DNA of 56,064 nucleotides from an uncultured Bacteroides sp. (GTDB lineage Bacteria > Bacteroidota > Bacteroidia > Bacteroidales > Bacteroidaceae). Position 1 is the first letter of the stretch; each line of letters starts with the position of its first letter. A model generated the notes under the pieces. It did not search any database and had not been told where the DNA came from. It saw only the letters and a program-made list of their open reading frames with translations. Below, piece by piece: positions 15,873-25,111 of the stretch. A program made the position numbers and the translations under genes. Location of the stretch: positions 1-56,064 of the forward strand of contig NZ_URFY01000031.1 of the NCBI RefSeq assembly GCF_900547205.1, written 5' to 3'.

Positions 15873-15909
15873 TACCCGAAAAACTACCCACTAATGGCTT
15901 TTTCGGGTA
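15873..15909. terminator. Perfect 11-bp stem-loop after the attachment core
   Basis: TACCCGAAAAA pairs with TTTTTCGGGTA and is followed by TTTTATTTT. It lies 36 bases after the tRNA-like core, so it was probably the terminator of the tRNA gene that the element entered. Confidence 0.85.
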
Positions 15910-16043
15910 TTTTATTTTCCGCTAGTCCTTCCAACTTTTACTGTTTTTTAGCAATTTGCTTCGAATATAAAAAGAATATTTATGGCATTACAGAATAGTA
16001 GGCAATATAACTTCCGAAAATATTCGTTTTAACGGGAAAATTG

Positions 16044-16051
16044 TATCTTTG
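16044..16051 (+). promoter_or_regulatory. -7 box of the GH2 gene
   Basis: TATCTTTG fits TAnnTTTG, 78 bases before the start codon. No clear -33 box was found. The remaining stretch between 15910 and 16128 shows nothing else. Confidence 0.5.
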
Positions 16052-16128
16052 TGAGTGGATATTAATTGTGAAGGAAGGCTATGTCGGTGAAGTTCTAGTT
16101 CGGTAAAATGCCTTAAATACTCAATAAC

Positions 16129-18735
16129 ATGAAACATAAATTACTAATCTCAATATTTGTTCTCATTATTTTGAGTTTAGATATTTGTCATTTGGTTTAT
16201 GCGCGTGAAAGGCGTACTCTGCGTCAAACAATAAACTTCAATTGCGAATGGAAATATGCACGTGGTAATCATCAAGGTGCGGAACAACCTATGTACGCCG
16301 ATATGGATTGGGAGACAGTTGGGCTGCCCCATTCCTTTAGCATTCCTTATTTCATGTCACAGGACTTTTATGTAGGCTATGGTTGGTATAGAAAACATTA
16401 TTCTTTCTCTGAAAACGAATTAACCAAAAGGATATTCTTGGAGTTTGATGGTGTATTTCAAGAAGCGGAAGTTTATGTAAACGGGCAGTTGGCGGGTATG
16501 CATATGGGTGGATATACAGGATTCTCCGTAGATGCATCGGCATTTGTAAAGTCTGGTGAAAACTTGATTGCAGTGCGTGTCAATAATATCTGGAAGCCGG
16601 ATGTAGCTCCCCGTGCCGGAGAACATGTTTTTAGTGGTGGCATTTATCGAAATGTTCGGCTGGTGCTGAAATCTCCGGTATATATAGATTGGTATGGCAC
16701 ACAGATTATAACTCCTGACTTAAAGCAGCAACAAGGAAAATCATCGGTAGTAAAGGTGTGTACCGATGTCTGCAATCATTCTGGGAAAACATCGGATTTC
16801 CGTTTAGTGACCGAAGTGATAAGTCCGGATGGTAAAGTAGTAGCATCGGCGAAGAGTACAAAAAATATATTGTCAGGCGAAACTCTACAGTTTGACCAAA
16901 CAACACCGTCGGTTAAGAATCCTTCTTTGTGGACCCCGGAACATCCGGTATTATATACAGTTGTCAGTTCTTTGTATCAAGGAAAGCGATTGCTCGACCG
17001 GGATGAGACGTCTTTTGGTTTCCGTTGGGTAGATTGGACTGCGGATAAAGGTTTTTTTCTGAATGGTAAACATCGATTTCTGAAGGGGGTTAATGTGCAT
17101 CAGGATCATGCCGGATGGGGGGATGCTGTGACCGAAAGCGGTATGCGGCGAGATGTACGTATGATGAAAGAAGCCGGATTTGATTTTATCCGTGGCTCTC
17201 ATTATCCTCACACACCGGCTTTCTCTCGTGCCTGTGATGAAGAAGGAATGTTGTTTTGGTCGGAAGCTCCTTTTTGGGGAATCGGTGGGTTTAAACCGGA
17301 TGGATATTGGGATTCCAGCGCTTATCCGGTAAATGAAAAAGATGAGAAAGGTTTTGAAGCAAGTGCTATGCAACAACTTGCAGAAATGATACGTATCCAT
17401 CGTAATCACCCTTCTATTGTGGCTTGGAGTATGTGCAACGAACCTTTCTTCTCTGACCCTAAGACTATGCCGAGAGTACGTTGCTTACTTCAAAAGATGG
17501 TAGATTTGAGCCGACAACTGGACCCCACCCGTGCTGCGGCTGTGGGAGGCGTGCAAAGACCTTTAGGCAAGGGATGTATTGATAAGATAGGAGATGTGGC
17601 AGGATATAATGGAGACGGTGGTACAATATCAGATTTTCAGAATCCGGGCATCCCCAGCCTTGTTTCTGAGTATGGAAGTACAACGGCTGAGCGTCCGGGA
17701 GCTTACAAACCGGGATGGGGGGATTTGAAGAAAGAAGATGCCTGGAAAGGACGTGTTTGGCGGAGCGGACAAGCCATCTGGTGTGGCTTCGACCATGGAA
17801 GTATCGCCGGAAGCCAGTTAGGGAAAATGGGAATTGTAGACTATTTCCGTATTCCCAAACGTGCCTGGTATTGGTATCGGAATGAGTATAGACGGATTGC
17901 TCCCCCGCAATGGTCGGAAGAAGGTATACCGGCTCAAATCAAGCTTGAAGCATCGAAAACTAACGGAATCAGTGTTGACGGGACAGATGATGTAATGCTT
18001 CATGTCTCCATTCTTGATGCGGAAGGAAAAGAGATAAGCAATTCTCCTGCTGTTACTTTGCAATTGATTTCCGGACCGGGAGAATTTCCTACAGGCACTT
18101 CCATTACGTTTGACAAGAACAGTGATATCCGGATTCTGGATGGGAAAGCTGCCATTGAATTTCGTTCTTATTATGCAGGAGCAGCACTCATTGAAGCAAC
18201 GTCACCCGGCTTGAAGCCCGCTCGCATTGCTCTTTCTTTTGAAGGAACTCCGGCTTATATGGAAGGCGTAACCCCACTAGTACAAGAACGGACTTATACC
18301 CGTTTCATAAGAGTAAAATCAGGCGAGGTGATTCAGAGTTTTGGACGTAATAATCCCACCTTTGCCAGCAGCTCTGCAACAGGGCATCCGGCGGGATATG
18401 CTGCTGATGGTGATGAACAAACTTACTGGCAAGCGGATGCGGGCGACCCGGACGTATATTGGACGTTGGATACTGAAAAAGGACTTGCTTTACGTGAGGT
18501 GAGAATACTTTTCCCGTCTGCTCAAACCTATCAATATAAAGTAGAAGCATCTGCAGATAATATCCATTGGATTTTATTATCAGATAAAACGGGTAATCTG
18601 CAAGGAGTGAAAGAAGAGTTAATCTCCCTCAAAGAGAAGAGTAAATGTCGATTTATTCGTATTTGTTTCCCAAAAAATGTCTCTGTAGCTCCGGCTATAT
18701 CAGAAGTTATCGTTAAAGGGATTGTATTAGAATAA
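16129..18735 (+). CDS. Secreted GH2 family glycosidase (beta-galactosidase type)
   Basis: An 868-residue protein with a Sec signal peptide (MKHKLLISIFVLIILSL). The sugar-binding and sandwich domains come first (LFQEAEVYVNGQ-like FDGVFQEAEVYVNGQLAG; GGIYRNVRL), then the TIM barrel with FFLNGKHRFLKGVNVHQDH. The probable acid/base Glu is in WSMCNEPFF near residue 435 and the nucleophile Glu in SLVSEYGS near 512. After an Ig-like part comes a C-terminal F5/8-type (discoidin) carbohydrate-binding domain from about 750 (AADGDEQTYWQ, VYWTLDTEKG). It should hydrolyse beta-linked galactosides or related plant or host glycans in the periplasm or outside. It stands alone, with no SusC/D genes near, so the substrate cannot be named. 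Confidence 0.85.
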   Translation: MKHKLLISIFVLIILSLDICHLVYARERRTLRQTINFNCEWKYARGNHQGAEQPMYADMDWETVGLPHSFSIPYFMSQDFYVGYGWYRKHYSFSENELTKRIFLEFDGVFQEAEVYVNGQLAGMHMGGYTGFSVDASAFVKSGENLIAVRVNNIWKPDVAPRAGEHVFSGGIYRNVRLVLKSPVYIDWYGTQIITPDLKQQQGKSSVVKVCTDVCNHSGKTSDFRLVTEVISPDGKVVASAKSTKNILSGETLQFDQTTPSVKNPSLWTPEHPVLYTVVSSLYQGKRLLDRDETSFGFRWVDWTADKGFFLNGKHRFLKGVNVHQDHAGWGDAVTESGMRRDVRMMKEAGFDFIRGSHYPHTPAFSRACDEEGMLFWSEAPFWGIGGFKPDGYWDSSAYPVNEKDEKGFEASAMQQLAEMIRIHRNHPSIVAWSMCNEPFFSDPKTMPRVRCLLQKMVDLSRQLDPTRAAAVGGVQRPLGKGCIDKIGDVAGYNGDGGTISDFQNPGIPSLVSEYGSTTAERPGAYKPGWGDLKKEDAWKGRVWRSGQAIWCGFDHGSIAGSQLGKMGIVDYFRIPKRAWYWYRNEYRRIAPPQWSEEGIPAQIKLEASKTNGISVDGTDDVMLHVSILDAEGKEISNSPAVTLQLISGPGEFPTGTSITFDKNSDIRILDGKAAIEFRSYYAGAALIEATSPGLKPARIALSFEGTPAYMEGVTPLVQERTYTRFIRVKSGEVIQSFGRNNPTFASSSATGHPAGYAADGDEQTYWQADAGDPDVYWTLDTEKGLALREVRILFPSAQTYQYKVEASADNIHWILLSDKTGNLQGVKEELISLKEKSKCRFIRICFPKNVSVAPAISEVIVKGIVLE

Positions 18736-18919
18736 ATCGACAAAGGATTAGATAAATCGGAGAAAGAGCAAACGATTTGTAGAGGAACGCTAAAAAAGAA
18801 TAACGTTGTGGCTCTGTTAATGGTTTATTTGTTGCTTTTGTGTATTGTAAGTGCAATATGCTATTTCGTTTTGTTATTTGGATATAGCAGATAATACTTA
18901 CAATATAATATATATTTAT

Positions 18920-19293
18920 ATGAAACTATTGGCTTTAATTTCGTTGGTGGGTGGTTTATTTTTCTTTTCTTGTGGGGGAGTGGCTCAAAAAGCAATACAA
19001 ATAATCAAGAGCTATCTCCGGCAGATACTATTTATCTGGGAGATTTGCGTGAGAAGTTTGCAGGAGACAGTGTGTTCTTCAAAGTGGTAGCTTCGGATTT
19101 GATGTTGATGGATTATCAATATTTATGGGCTGTAACAGAATCGGATGCATTGGAGAAAGGCTTGACGAAGGAATACTATAAACGCGTAAAGAAAGAAATT
19201 GCTGAAACGAACGAAGCAATTAAAACGGGTGTGATGAAAGGGGCAAACGTAAAACGTATACCGGACTTTCAGGAGGTGTCAAAAAATAAGTAA
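18920..19293 (+). pseudogene. Small lipoprotein with a frameshift in a G-run
   Basis: Frame one gives MKLLALISLVGGLFFFSCGG, a clean lipoprotein signal with the Cys at 18, then drifts into an unlikely sequence. The next frame continues from the same place as GSGSKSNTNNQELSPADTIY and runs to a stop at 19293, ending RIPDFQEVSKNK. The switch falls on GGGGG at 18974-18978; one more G would join signal and body into one protein of about 125 residues. So this is either a real frameshift, a slippage-prone (phase-variable) run, or a consensus error. The body has no recognised domain. A terminator follows. Confidence 0.75.
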
Positions 19294-19342
19294 CATAATT
19301 GCGGATGATATGTTATATCGTCTATGCAAATTAGAGAATAGG

Positions 19343-19374
19343 GGGAATCGTTGATGGTAACGATTCCCTTTTTT
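19343..19374 (+). terminator. Terminator of the small lipoprotein
   Basis: GGGAATCGTT pairs perfectly with AACGATTCCC around a 6-base loop and is followed by six T. Confidence 0.9.
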
Positions 19375-19424
19375 ATCAGGAAATATCACTCATTTTACTT
19401 ATTATTATCAGAAATGTAAAAGAA

Positions 19425-19455
19425 AATAAGGAAGGCCGGACGGGCTTTCCTTATT
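19425..19455 (-). terminator. Terminator of the aldo/keto reductase gene
   Basis: AATAAGGAAGGCC against GGCTTTCCTTATT with one mismatch; a T-rich stretch follows on the minus strand. It lies 25 bases after the reductase stop. Confidence 0.8.
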
Positions 19456-19480
19456 AAAAAGAGACAGGATAAATAGGAAT

Positions 19481-20320
19481 CTATTTGAGATTAATCAACC
19501 ATTTCACCATTTCCGGATCTCTGTGTGAGAAAAAGAGAGTTTCTTCCTTATCCAGATCGGCAATGGCCGACATATCTTCTGGTGTCAAAGTGAAATCAAA
19601 TACGTTGAAATTTTCAATCATGCGCTCTTTGTGAGTAGACTTTGGAATCACGATTATGTCTCGCTGAATCAAATAGCGCAAAGCAACCTGAGCCACGGAT
19701 TTGTCATATTCTTTACCAATTGTTTCAAGTGTCTCATTCGTAAAGAATCCATTCTTGCCTTCGGCAAATGGGCCCCATGACATGACCTTCGAACCATATT
19801 CTTTCATAACTTCCTCCAGCTTGATTTGCTGATTGAATATATGAGTCTCTACCTGATTGACTGCCGGTGTGATTTCAGAAAACTCTGCTAGATCTACAAA
19901 ACGGTCCGGATAGAAGTTGCTGACACCGATAGCACGGGTTTTTCCTGCTTTGAATGCTTCTTCCATTGCACGGTATGTTCCGTAATAATCACCAAACGGT
20001 TGATGAATCAACAACAAATCGACATATTCACTCTGCAATTTACGTAAGGATTCGTCAATAGATGCTTTCGCTTTCTCATATCCAGCGTTGGTTATCCATA
20101 CTTTGGTAGTGATAAACAGCTCTTCACGGGATACGCCGCTTTTACGAATTGCATTTCCCACACCCTCTTCATTGTGATAAGCCTGCGCAGTATCAATAGA
20201 ACGATATCCTACACTGATTGCGTCTGATACACAGCGTTCGCATTCTTCAGGTGGAACCTGATATACACCATAACCCAGAATCGGCATTTCAATGCCATTG
20301 TTCAATTTAATTTTTTCCAT
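19481..20320 (-). CDS. Aldo/keto reductase (AKR5-like)
   Basis: A 279-residue cytosolic NADPH-dependent reductase of aldehydes and ketones. The catalytic tetrad is visible: Asp and Tyr in SIDTAQAYHNEE, Lys in FITTKVWI, His in LLIHQPFG. The cofactor end has IPKSTHKERMIENFNVFDF. Length is normal for the family. A minus-strand TAACTTTG box lies at 20383-20390, about 65 bases upstream. It is a single gene between two terminators or gaps. Confidence 0.9.
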   Translation of the reverse strand: MEKIKLNNGIEMPILGYGVYQVPPEECERCVSDAISVGYRSIDTAQAYHNEEGVGNAIRKSGVSREELFITTKVWITNAGYEKAKASIDESLRKLQSEYVDLLLIHQPFGDYYGTYRAMEEAFKAGKTRAIGVSNFYPDRFVDLAEFSEITPAVNQVETHIFNQQIKLEEVMKEYGSKVMSWGPFAEGKNGFFTNETLETIGKEYDKSVAQVALRYLIQRDIIVIPKSTHKERMIENFNVFDFTLTPEDMSAIADLDKEETLFFSHRDPEMVKWLINLK

Positions 20321-20631
20321 AATTGAGTATATTTAATTTAAATCGTTGCTGCTTGCTTCAACTATTCTTTCTTTTCTGTCTGCAAAGTTAGACTCATTGG
20401 AGGATTCCGTGTTTATATAAATTACGGGTTTTTCTACCATTATTGCGGATTCCTCCATTCATACAATCAAAAGACACGTTGCTAATGATTGAATAGTCAT
20501 CCATTTACATCTATATATAGTTGTTTTTCGGGCATTTTGTTCTGGATAGTGGTAGTATATATAGTTAAATCTAACAAAAGAAACATTATGAATAAATTCT
20601 TTCCTACTGATAATGCGAGTTAAGTATCAGT
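20321..20631. other. Gap between AKR and DUF3037 genes
   Basis: It holds the AKR -7 box (20383-20390). A very short frame at 20588-20623 (MNKFFPTDNAS) has no support. I see nothing else. Confidence 0.5.
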
Positions 20632-21027
20632 TTACAGAACCAATTCCTTGAATAGCCTTTGCAGAGTCTTGTCTAAGTCGGTAGAAAATCCGGGATGCGG
20701 ACGAGACACCTGGATACACGAGCTTTTAACAGCAGTCAACCACCGAAATCTATCGGGAATATCCATAGTGGCTATTACTCCTCCATCTTTACTTCCCGTA
20801 CATATCTTTTCAAAGACTTGTAATCCTTCTTTCAGGCAGTTAATATCCAATTCTGAAGAGAACAGTTTCAGTTTATTCTCGTCTATCGTATAAATGGATT
20901 TCAGGTATTTTGCTTGTTTGGAAAACAGTACAATCCCTACATTGATAAATTCCTCACGTTCTACTCTGGGAACGAAACGGATAACTGCGTACTCATATAA
21001 GTGCCTTTCTTGCATTTTGTGCTTCAT
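20632..21027 (-). CDS. DUF3037 family protein
   Basis: A 131-residue protein with the DUF3037 opening (LYEYAVIRFVPRVEREEFINVGIVLFS). The middle has IDINCLKEGLQVFEKI-like helices and the end is WLTAVKSSCIQVSRPHPGFS, another family hallmark. It has no signal peptide. The start overlaps the HipA-like kinase gene upstream by 35 bases, so the two are coupled. DUF3037 genes are commonly paired with HipA_2 genes; the biochemical role is unknown. Confidence 0.85.
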   Translation of the reverse strand: MKHKMQERHLYEYAVIRFVPRVEREEFINVGIVLFSKQAKYLKSIYTIDENKLKLFSSELDINCLKEGLQVFEKICTGSKDGGVIATMDIPDRFRWLTAVKSSCIQVSRPHPGFSTDLDKTLQRLFKELVL

Positions 21028-21775
21028 TTACAAATATTTCGGAATGCTTTATTCTTTCTTCTAAGAACTGAATATAAATCTCTCTCAAATCTTGTGGCGT
21101 TTCTGTTCCTTCCGTCCAGTTCAGCCAGTCGTCGGGGACAGCGTTGACTATTTCCCTTATTTTTTCGGAGGTCAACAACTGCTTGAATTCTGTATTCACT
21201 TCTTCCAGTTTATCGGCAAACGGTAGCAATACATGATCCTTTATCTGTATAAAAGGGCTGAGTGCCTGTTTCTGCCAGTTAGTCCAAGAGTGATGGAAAT
21301 AGAGGGCGGCACCATGGTCAATCAACCATAGTTCTTTGTGCCACATCAGCATATTGGTATTTTTAATGGTGCGGTCTACATTAGTCAGTAAGGCATCCAG
21401 CCATACTACTTGCGAAGCTGTTTTTCCATCAACCGGATGTACTGTCGGGTCAAAAGTGAGTGAACCCGAGAGGAAGTGGAGCCCCATATTCAACCCGCGG
21501 CTCCATTGAAGTAAATCTTGTATTTCTTCATCCGCTTCCGTTCGTCCGAAAGCTTCATCTAAGTTCAGAAATACTATTTCGGGAACTCTGAAACCCAATA
21601 CACGCGCTATTTCTCCTCCAATTAGTTCGGCGATAAGTGCTTTGGTTCCGTGCCCTGCTCCTCTGAACTTAACGACATACTTAAATTCATCATCTGCTTC
21701 GGCCAGAGCAGGTAATGAACCTCCTTCCCGCAAGGGAAGAATATATCTTGTTACGTTCGCTGTACGTAAATCCAT
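20993..21775 (-). CDS. HipA-like kinase domain protein (HipA_2)
   Basis: A 260-residue protein. The phosphate-binding N-lobe has YVVKFRGAGHGTKALIAELIGGEIARVLG; the catalytic loop NVDRTIKNTNML provides the Asp and Asn; the metal-binding motif is in LWLIDHGAALYF. These are the kinase features of the HipA/phosphatidylinositol-kinase fold, but the protein is shorter than HipA (about 440) and lacks its N-terminal couple domain. The C-terminal helices are of the HipA_2 type. Partner DUF3037 overlaps it downstream. A toxin role like HipA is possible but not shown; many HipA_2/DUF3037 pairs stand in ordinary chromosome. Confidence 0.8.
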   Translation of the reverse strand: MDLRTANVTRYILPLREGGSLPALAEADDEFKYVVKFRGAGHGTKALIAELIGGEIARVLGFRVPEIVFLNLDEAFGRTEADEEIQDLLQWSRGLNMGLHFLSGSLTFDPTVHPVDGKTASQVVWLDALLTNVDRTIKNTNMLMWHKELWLIDHGAALYFHHSWTNWQKQALSPFIQIKDHVLLPFADKLEEVNTEFKQLLTSEKIREIVNAVPDDWLNWTEGTETPQDLREIYIQFLEERIKHSEIFVNEAQNARKALI

Positions 21776-21793
21776 TTTGGTTCCTTTCTTTAA

Positions 21794-22625
21794 TTAGGGA
21801 ATAAAGATAACATCTTTTGTCGAATTAATGTTTGAATAGGGTTTGGTTTTCTGATATTTTATCAGCACATACAAACGACTCTCCATTTCATCGAAGGTTT
21901 CCAAATCAGATGTTACCTTCCCTATTGGAATAATCCGCATTGTCAGCGTTCCCATATTCGGATTATTAGCTTTTGCATAGAAAATAGCGATGGTGTTATT
22001 GGAAGGATAATAAGTAATATCACCGTTCTTGAAATGAAGTTGCCCTTCTTCAGTTTCTGTCGGGTGGGAGGGCAGCGAACCGTAATATTCTCTGCCACCG
22101 TAACGACCGAGTATAGCCGTCAATGGGAACATTGTGCTTATCTCACGTGCAAGTGGCGTATCAAGCCATTCTCCGGTAAAGGTCTTTTCTCCTGCCGTAA
22201 TCCGAATAGTTGAGGTCTGCGGTTCTTCCCGTTCGATACCAATACGTTCGAGCTATGACTTTATTTGTGCTTCGGATGAAGGGACGTTGGTGGAATTGAT
22301 AGCTATGCCCTCTAGAACATTTGTTCTTGATGCCGCACTTTGCACGGAACGATAACTGCTACCAGCTCCGTAGACGTCATGCGTGCAGAATGGGACGACT
22401 GTCCTACCAGAAAGATTATAGGCAGAAAGGAATGAAAGGATGGCTTGTGGAACATCCGTCGCCCACACAGGGTAACCGATGAGGATAACTTCATATTGAT
22501 TCATGTTGTCAATGTTTTTCTTGAGTGCCGGAAGCGTTTCGGCAGCTTGCTTTGCATGATTTAGGTCGCAGACATCATTAAAGTCTACAGGATAGAGACT
22601 CGTCGTTTCAATCAGATGAGGTACA
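21794..22625 (-). pseudogene. Flavodoxin/cyclophilin-like fusion, broken by a stop and a 5' deletion
   Basis: The minus strand holds, in one frame, the C-terminal part of a flavodoxin (VILIGYPVWATDVPQAI, the FMN loop; GRTVVPFCTHDVYGAG) and then a cyclophilin-like fold domain (LGRYGGREYYGSLPSHP). A single TAG at 22253-22255 separates IKS from LERIGIEREEP; elsewhere that place is likely a Trp codon. The flavodoxin lacks its first 60-odd residues, including the phosphate-binding loop: the frame is continuous up to about 22625 and then meets the truncated AraC gene. Two lesions therefore mark a dead gene. It would have been a NADPH/FMN-type redox protein. Confidence 0.8.
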
Positions 22626-23208
22626 AATCTTTTCTAAGATGCCAATAAAAGGGAGAGGTGCAAGTATCAGCTAGCAAATCGAACACATCCATCCTGCCGA
22701 AATATGCAAATCCGAACAGTAGTGTATAGAACATTGTCCAGTCTGTTTCCAGCAGCGCATAAATCGCTTCAATTATTTTTAGTTTCAGCACTTTATCTCC
22801 AGGTACGACGCTCGTTCCGTAATAAGGCTGCATCGAACAGAACAAGCTGTCTACATCTTCTCGTGGCAGAATGGAGAATGATGAACGATTGGGAATAGTG
22901 AAAACATTCTCCTGTTTTTCTACCGTAAAGTAGAATTCACGCAGAAAACTCTCAGGAATGCGCAAAATGGCAATCTTTGCTTCCTCTTTATTCTTTCGGG
23001 AAATATCCATTTGCATACAAGTGTCTTTGCATACAAAGGCTGCTTCTCCGGATTCTACGGTGATAACCCCATCAGAAGCCGTTATCTCCAACTCTCCGCA
23101 ATAGACGTATACTAGCGCATGGCTCAGAAAACGATGCTTGCAAGAATAATCGTCATCAAACCGGAAATAGAAGAATAAATCAGAGTAATTCTGCATTTTG
23201 TTAATCAT
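22612..23208 (-). pseudogene. AraC family regulator lacking its DNA-binding domain
   Basis: A frame of about 198 residues, with the start taken at MINKMQNYSD, whose ATG overlaps the flavodoxin stop (ATGA). It aligns along its length with the N-terminal cupin-like part of the intact AraC protein at 25112-25930 (LVYVYCGELEI; SFLREFY; LLETDWTMFY). It stops at the point where the two helix-turn-helix motifs should begin; the last 15 residues (TSPFYWHLRKDLYLI) are novel. The loss coincides with the missing N-terminus of the next gene, so one deletion probably removed both ends. Confidence 0.75.
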
Positions 23209-23777
23209 ATGTCTTCCAATCCATCTGTCCATTCACGGATGGCCTTTTCACTTGTTCGATTCAACAGCTTGCCCTCTTTCCAGTTCAGGTCGGGATAAGT
23301 ATTCTTCAAGTCATCCATACTTTTACTGATACTGCTGCTGCCCGATGTAGCGAAGGGAATGACGGTTTTACCTTTCAGATTGTGGCTCTCGATAAACGTT
23401 TTGATGATGGTAGGAGCAATACCCCACCAAATGGGATAGCCGATATAAACGACATCGTAGGTAGCCATATTCTCCTTTTTACCCTTGATGGCCGGGCGAG
23501 ATTTCGTATCATTCATTTCCACCGAACTACGGGATTGCTTGTTGTGCCAATCCAAGTCGGCAGTTGTGTAAGATTTTTCAGGAACAATCTGGTATAGTTC
23601 GCCACCCGTAACCTTGGCTAATTTTTCGGCAGCCGCGGCAGTAGTGCCGGTTGCCGAGAAGTATGCCACTAATGTTTTAGAGGCTTTGGCATCGGAGTTC
23701 CCGTTTTTTTGGGCATGGACAGTCAGACACATGGCAAAGGCTGTTATTAACGATAATAAAATTCTATTCATTCTCAT
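23205..23777 (-). CDS. Exported flavodoxin
   Basis: A 190-residue protein with a Sec signal peptide (ILLSLITAFAMCLTVHAQ). The FMN phosphate loop is YFSATGTTAAAAEKLA, the second loop is IGYPIWWGIAP, and the third is PFATSGSSSIS. The length is typical of long-chain Flavodoxin_4 proteins. Exported flavodoxins in Bacteroides probably pass electrons in the envelope; the partner is unknown. It lies 38 bases downstream of a Tat-exported aldo/keto reductase, and the two look co-transcribed, so they may act together on an envelope substrate. An alternative start is MNRILL, six bases downstream. Confidence 0.85.
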   Translation of the reverse strand: MRMNRILLSLITAFAMCLTVHAQKNGNSDAKASKTLVAYFSATGTTAAAAEKLAKVTGGELYQIVPEKSYTTADLDWHNKQSRSSVEMNDTKSRPAIKGKKENMATYDVVYIGYPIWWGIAPTIIKTFIESHNLKGKTVIPFATSGSSSISKSMDDLKNTYPDLNWKEGKLLNRTSEKAIREWTDGLEDI

Positions 23778-23815
23778 ATTATTCTATTGTTTTGTATTCA
23801 AAGTACTTCTGTATC

Positions 23816-24976
23816 TTAATGTCCAATTTGTTTCTGCTGTTCGGAATTGTAGCGATCGCCAACTACAGGAATAGCAGCCACTGCATTTTCCAGTTCTTTC
23901 CATTCTTCCGCTGTGCAGGTAAATTCCAGTGTGCGCAGGTTCTCTTCCAGATGAGCCAGTTTCGTAGTTCCCGGGATAGGTACAACCCAAGGTGCTTTCT
24001 GCAATAGCCAGCCTAAAGCTACTTGCGAAGAAGTCATGCCGCGCGTACGTCCAAAATCTTGCAGTACGTTCACGATGCGCGTATTGGCCCGCATTGCATC
24101 AGGTTGGAAGCGCGGCAAAGTCTGGCGATTGTCGTTGTTCAAATCGAACTGTGTATATTCATTGATGCAACCTCCGAGGAATCCACGATTGATGGGGCTG
24201 TATGGGACGAAGCCGATGCCCAACTCCCGGCAGGTATTCAGCACGTCGTTCTCTTCTACCAGACGGTGCATCAGGTGATATTCGCTCTGGATAGCTGTCA
24301 GCGGGCACACGGCGTGTGCTTTACGAATCGTTTCGGCACTTACTTCGCACATTCCCCAGCGTTGCACTTTTCCTTCTTTAATCAAATCGGCAATGGTAGC
24401 CGCCACTTCTTCAGCAGATACTTTGGGGTCGAAACGATGCTGATAGAACATCGGGATTGAATCGAGACGAAGGCGCTTCAATGATTCCTCACAGTAGCGA
24501 CGAATGGTTGCCGGTCGGCTGTCCTGACGTCCTGTACCCTTACCATCAATCACTTCATGTCCGAACTTTGTAGTTACGTTCACTTTATTTTTGTAGTCGG
24601 ATAATGCTTCACCCGCTAGCAGTTCATTGCTCAACGGACCGTAGATGATTGCCGTATCGAAAAGAGTTACGCCACGATCTACAGCTTCATGGAGCAGACG
24701 GATACACGTTTTCTTATCCGGATGCTGGCTGCGGTTGTAGGTCATACCCATCACGCCAAGACCAAGTGCCGATACAGTGAATGCCGCATTTCCTTTTCCC
24801 AACGTACGCTGAGTGGATACAGCAGCCATTCCGGCATTATCTGAAGACTTTTTGTTTACTCCGGCACTCGTAGCTGCCATTACCTTCTCATAAGCCGGGC
24901 TGACTGTCAGTGCAGCACTTACAACTGCTGCCGCTCTCAAAAAACCGCGACGGCTGATACCTTTTTGTTCTTCCAT
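23816..24976 (-). CDS. Tat-exported aldo/keto reductase
   Basis: A 386-residue protein. The N-terminus carries a Tat signal: ISRRGFLRAAAVVSAALTV. The reductase domain starts near residue 57 (TLGKGNAAFTVSALGLGVMGM). The tetrad is Asp and Tyr in TLFDTAIIYGP, Lys in VNVTTKFGHE, His in MFYQHRFDP. The C-terminal cofactor site reads VPIPGTTKLAHLEENLRTL. Folding in the cytosol with NADPH before export is the usual reason for the Tat route. It leads the run AKR, flavodoxin, AraC remnant, flavodoxin remnant. Confidence 0.9.
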   Translation of the reverse strand: MEEQKGISRRGFLRAAAVVSAALTVSPAYEKVMAATSAGVNKKSSDNAGMAAVSTQRTLGKGNAAFTVSALGLGVMGMTYNRSQHPDKKTCIRLLHEAVDRGVTLFDTAIIYGPLSNELLAGEALSDYKNKVNVTTKFGHEVIDGKGTGRQDSRPATIRRYCEESLKRLRLDSIPMFYQHRFDPKVSAEEVAATIADLIKEGKVQRWGMCEVSAETIRKAHAVCPLTAIQSEYHLMHRLVEENDVLNTCRELGIGFVPYSPINRGFLGGCINEYTQFDLNNDNRQTLPRFQPDAMRANTRIVNVLQDFGRTRGMTSSQVALGWLLQKAPWVVPIPGTTKLAHLEENLRTLEFTCTAEEWKELENAVAAIPVVGDRYNSEQQKQIGH

Positions 24977-25111
24977 AATTTATTGTATTTCTTAACGCTT
25001 GGAATGTCTCGTAATCATTGTTCTAATATTATGAGGCAAAGATACGGGAGTTCTTTAGGCGTGCCTTTGTTGCAAAGCTCAATTAGCTTTGCTTAGAAGT
25101 TCAAATGTTAT

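Noticed and set aside
20588..20623. 11-codon peptide frame MNKFFPTDNAS
   Set aside because: Too short, with no RBS or neighbour to support it.
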